7,678 nucleotides of DNA, taken from contig JAEYRU010000095.1 in assembly GCA_023435335.1 (NCBI GenBank), forward strand, positions 1 to 7,678. Reading direction: 5' to 3'. Shown piece after piece: positions 5,398 through 7,678 of the stretch; position 1 is the stretch's first letter; the number at the start of each line of letters is the position of its first letter. Under the pieces are notes generated by a model. The model did not search any database. It was not told the DNA's origin and was given only the letters and a program-made list of their open reading frames with translations. A program made the translations under genes and the position numbers. The stretch comes from Pseudomonadota bacterium. Lineage in GTDB: Bacteria; Pseudomonadota; Alphaproteobacteria; Rhizobiales; Rhizobiaceae.

Positions 5398-7678
5398 ATG
5401 GCTATCGAAGATCCGCGCATGCCGTCGGTTGAGTCCGAGGCAGAGTTCGACATTCGTGCAGAGATTGCTGAGGGCGAGATCGTTCTGGCCCAGGCGGACC
5501 CTGTACCGCTCGATGCGGACCAGCAGGAGAGCGGCCCCGCCGCGGAAATCCCTGCCGAGGTCACGGCCGACGAGAACAACGTCGTACGGCTTCCCGCCGG
5601 CGTATCGATCGACCAGTTGCGCGTGGACGGGCCCGATCTGGTCCTCGTTCAGGCGGACGGGTCGGAAATCCGCATCCTCAACGCTGCCCTCAACATCCCG
5701 ACTTTCGTGATCGACGACCTTGAAGTGGCGCGCGAAGTGCTGCTCGCGGTGCTGGAAGGCAACGGCATCAACGTCGCCGCCGGTCCGGACGGGACGCTCT
5801 CGGTCGCCGGCACGGGCCCTCAGGGTTCCGGTGGCAATTTCCAGGATCAGTCCTTCGGCCTGGGCGACCTGGACCAGAATGTCCTCGATCTGCTCGGCGA
5901 CACCGGCCTGGGTGACGACGCCCCCGAGGGTGAAGAGTTGCTCGATCCGTTCTTGGACGACGATCCGATCATAATCTCGATCGGTTCGTTCGGCATCGTT
6001 GATGAGGATGGCCTTGGCGGCGCAAATGCTGACGGCGTCCCATTGCGCGCAGGCGAAGTGCAAGCTGGCAACAGCTCCGTCGCCCTGGCGCAGGTCGTTG
6101 TCAATTTCGGAAACGATGTGCCGGCCAGCCTCACCGGAGCCTTCGCCTTCATCAATCCCGCGGCCCTGAACGGCCAGTTGACCGCCGCCAGTGGTTCCCC
6201 GATCGTCTTTTCGCTGGAAGGCGGCATGCTGGTTGGGCGCGCCGACGGACAGCCGATCATCGAAATCTCTCTCCAGGGCGCGACGCTGACGCCCGGTACC
6301 TCGACCGTGGTCTACGTGTTGCAGATCGAGATCCTGGGTCCGATCCAGCACCTGAACCCGGGTGAAGATTCCGTAACGCTGGACGGCATCTCGTTCCAGA
6401 TCACGGACGGCACCGGCGACGTCGTATCCGGGCAAACGAGCGCGGCCATCGCAGACGATATTCCCGTCGTTGGCACGCCCGGCGGCGTCACGGTCGACGA
6501 GGACGGGTTCCCGATCCTTGGCGGGATCATCCCGAACCTTGGCGGGCCTGGCGACGCCACTCTCGCGCCGACGGTCGCGACCGGGTCGCTTGCCATCTCC
6601 TGGGGCGCAGACAACGGCAATTCGGTGGTCAATGGCGGCGTGACCGGGGCGGCAGGCGACCGCTCGGTGGTGTTCGATCCATCGATCACCGCGCCCGACG
6701 GCCTGACCTCAAATGGCATCCAACTTGTTTACACGCTGTCCGGCAACGGCACGGTGCTGACGGCGACCGCGGGCGAAGGCGGCCCCGTGGTGTTCACGGT
6801 GACACTGTCGGATGAAGGCGCGGGGACCTACACCTTCACGCTGCAGGGCGTGCTCGACCATCCGGTCGCGAACACCGAGGACAACATAGATCTTGGCTTT
6901 GGCTTCGTGGCGCGCGACGGCGACGGCGACGCCGCGGCGGGCTCGTTCCAGGTCACCGTCAACGATGACAGCCCGATCTCGGCCGGCACGATCCTGATGC
7001 GCACGGTCGAGGAAGAGGAGCTCGATGACGGCAACGAGGACACGACCGGCGCGGGCGACGGGGACTTCCGCTTCTTTGGCACCTTCGTCAACCTGACCAC
7101 GGATACGACGGGCGGCCCGCTCAACATCCTCTGGGGCGCCGACAACGGGAACTCGGTGGTCAACGGCGGGTTCGACGGAACGCAGGTGCTCGGCGACCGG
7201 TCCGTGGTGTTCAGCAACATTGCAGACCCCGCGGCCAACGTTTCCATGACGGACGGCGCAAACAATCCGCTCGACCTGTCGGCACTGACCTCGAACGGGT
7301 TTGCTGTGCAGTTCGAACTCCTCGACAACAATACGGTCCTGCGCGCTTTCACCAGCGAGGGCACGGTGTTCGTGGTCGAGCTCAGCGACACGGGTCTGGG
7401 CTCCTACACCTTCGTGCTGGGCGGTCCGCTCGACCATCCGGCTGGCGGCGGCGAGAACGCACTACGCTTCACCTTCTCCTTCACCGCCCGCGACGGCGAC
7501 GGCGACACGACCACCAACGACTTCCGCGTCCAGGTGCTCGACGACACGCCGGTGGCCGACGGCGCTGCCGTCGAGCTTACCGTCGCCGAGAACGACATCC
7601 TGAATGTGCGTTCGCAGGGCTCGGACCCGTTCAACGACGACGAGAACAGCAGTTCGCAGCTTGCGCTGCTGGGCGGCG
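5398..7678 (+). CDS. Giant type I-secreted RTX/T1SS-143-repeat adhesin, N-terminal part (cut by right edge)
   Basis: The frame is open from ATG 5398 to the edge: 760 codons with no stop. The protein is very acidic, rich in D, G, T and V, and has almost no Cys. There is no Sec signal peptide, as expected for type I export through a C-terminal signal (off window). Residues 1-60 are an acidic lead. Residues 62-133 form a compact module (VVRLPAGVSIDQLRVDG...FVIDDLEVAREVLLAVLEGNGINVAAGPDG) that I recognise as recurring at the N-termini of alphaproteobacterial giant adhesins. An Asp/Gly linker follows to about 195. A divergent repeat unit (201-365) is followed by two T1SS-143-type units (366-536, 537-728) and the start of a third (from 729). 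Each full unit contains WGADNGNSVVNGG and ends with ARDGDGD (likely calcium-binding) and DD(S/T)P. Role inferred: calcium-dependent cell-surface adhesion or biofilm. The full length is probably thousands of residues. Confidence 0.85.
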   Translation, partial: MAIEDPRMPSVESEAEFDIRAEIAEGEIVLAQADPVPLDADQQESGPAAEIPAEVTADENNVVRLPAGVSIDQLRVDGPDLVLVQADGSEIRILNAALNIPTFVIDDLEVAREVLLAVLEGNGINVAAGPDGTLSVAGTGPQGSGGNFQDQSFGLGDLDQNVLDLLGDTGLGDDAPEGEELLDPFLDDDPIIISIGSFGIVDEDGLGGANADGVPLRAGEVQAGNSSVALAQVVVNFGNDVPASLTGAFAFINPAALNGQLTAASGSPIVFSLEGGMLVGRADGQPIIEISLQGATLTPGTSTVVYVLQIEILGPIQHLNPGEDSVTLDGISFQITDGTGDVVSGQTSAAIADDIPVVGTPGGVTVDEDGFPILGGIIPNLGGPGDATLAPTVATGSLAISWGADNGNSVVNGGVTGAAGDRSVVFDPSITAPDGLTSNGIQLVYTLSGNGTVLTATAGEGGPVVFTVTLSDEGAGTYTFTLQGVLDHPVANTEDNIDLGFGFVARDGDGDAAAGSFQVTVNDDSPISAGTILMRTVEEEELDDGNEDTTGAGDGDFRFFGTFVNLTTDTTGGPLNILWGADNGNSVVNGGFDGTQVLGDRSVVFSNIADPAANVSMTDGANNPLDLSALTSNGFAVQFELLDNNTVLRAFTSEGTVFVVELSDTGLGSYTFVLGGPLDHPAGGGENALRFTFSFTARDGDGDTTTNDFRVQVLDDTPVADGAAVELTVAENDILNVRSQGSDPFNDDENSSSQLALLGG
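5998..6492 (+). repeat. Divergent first repeat unit of the adhesin (residues 201-365)
   Basis: It opens with VDEDGLGG, like the later units (VDEDG at 366), and ends with ADDIPVVG, matching their DD-x-P ends. The middle lacks the WGADNGNS signature and the ARDGDGD motif; in place of the latter it has ITDGTGD. It appears to be a diverged capping unit of about 165 residues. The boundaries are drawn from these motifs only. Confidence 0.5.
6493..7005 (+). repeat. T1SS-143-type repeat unit A (residues 366-536)
   Basis: It starts at VDEDG, with WGADNGNSVVNGG from residue 402, then LTSNGIQLVYTLSGNGTVL, TVTLSDEGAGTYTFTL, LDHPV, VARDGDGD and VNDDSPI. The order and spacing match unit B. It is about 171 residues including the linker. 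Confidence 0.75.
7006..7581 (+). repeat. T1SS-143-type repeat unit B (residues 537-728)
   Basis: It starts at VEEEE, with WGADNGNSVVNGG from residue 579, then LTSNGFAVQFELLDNNTVL, VVELSDTGLGSYTFVL, LDHPA, TARDGDGD and VLDDTPV. It is about 192 residues, longer than unit A by an acidic linker and an insertion (about residues 606-623) before LTSNG. A third unit begins with VAEND at residue 729 and is cut by the edge. Confidence 0.75.

Noticed and set aside
5281..6435. A 384-codon minus-strand open frame opposite the adhesin start
   Set aside because: The plus-strand frame has clear repeat-adhesin motifs throughout; this is its antisense shadow with no recognisable domain.
6601..7170. Repeated DNA in the adhesin as a CRISPR array or mobile repeat
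   Set aside because: The repeats are in frame, about 531 bp apart and encode matching protein domains; they are coding tandem units.

Overview
The window is GC-rich with strong G/C preference at third codon positions. Its gene families are a GlpR/DeoR-type regulator, a dimethylglycine/sarcosine dehydrogenase-like flavoprotein, and a giant T1SS-143-type adhesin. Together these suggest an alphaproteobacterium, most likely a Hyphomicrobiales (Rhizobiales) soil or water bacterium. That placement is inference from gene style, because no rRNA or other marker is present.

Layout. (1) Positions 1-215, minus strand: the N-terminal 71 codons of a DeoR/GlpR-family repressor, running off the left edge. 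(2) 216-386: a divergent intergenic region with an A-rich block (281-313) holding a tandem CCACAAA repeat, a candidate operator. (3) 387-5053, plus strand: a compact three-gene transcription unit. It encodes a choline/ethanolamine-kinase-like small-molecule kinase, an 819-residue FAD amine dehydrogenase fused to a GcvT-like folate domain (GTG start overlapping the kinase stop by 4 nt), and a EutH-type ethanolamine permease. (4) 5074-5103: a strong GC hairpin that probably ends the unit. (5) 5104-5397: non-coding, with two further perfect inverted repeats. (6) 5398 to the right edge: the first 760 codons of a very large acidic type I-secreted adhesin, with an N-terminal conserved module, one divergent repeat unit, two T1SS-143-type units and the start of a third.

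How the genes may work together. EutH would import an amino alcohol (ethanolamine or an N-methylated relative). The kinase could phosphorylate it or a product. The flavoprotein would oxidatively remove N-methyl carbons onto tetrahydrofolate. The divergent DeoR-type protein could sense a phosphorylated intermediate. This set differs from the classical eut system: no EutBC ammonia-lyase or microcompartment gene is visible. It is the best candidate here for an undescribed catabolic route. Substrate and reaction order are not shown by the sequence. The adhesin is a separate unit, probably for surface attachment or biofilm.
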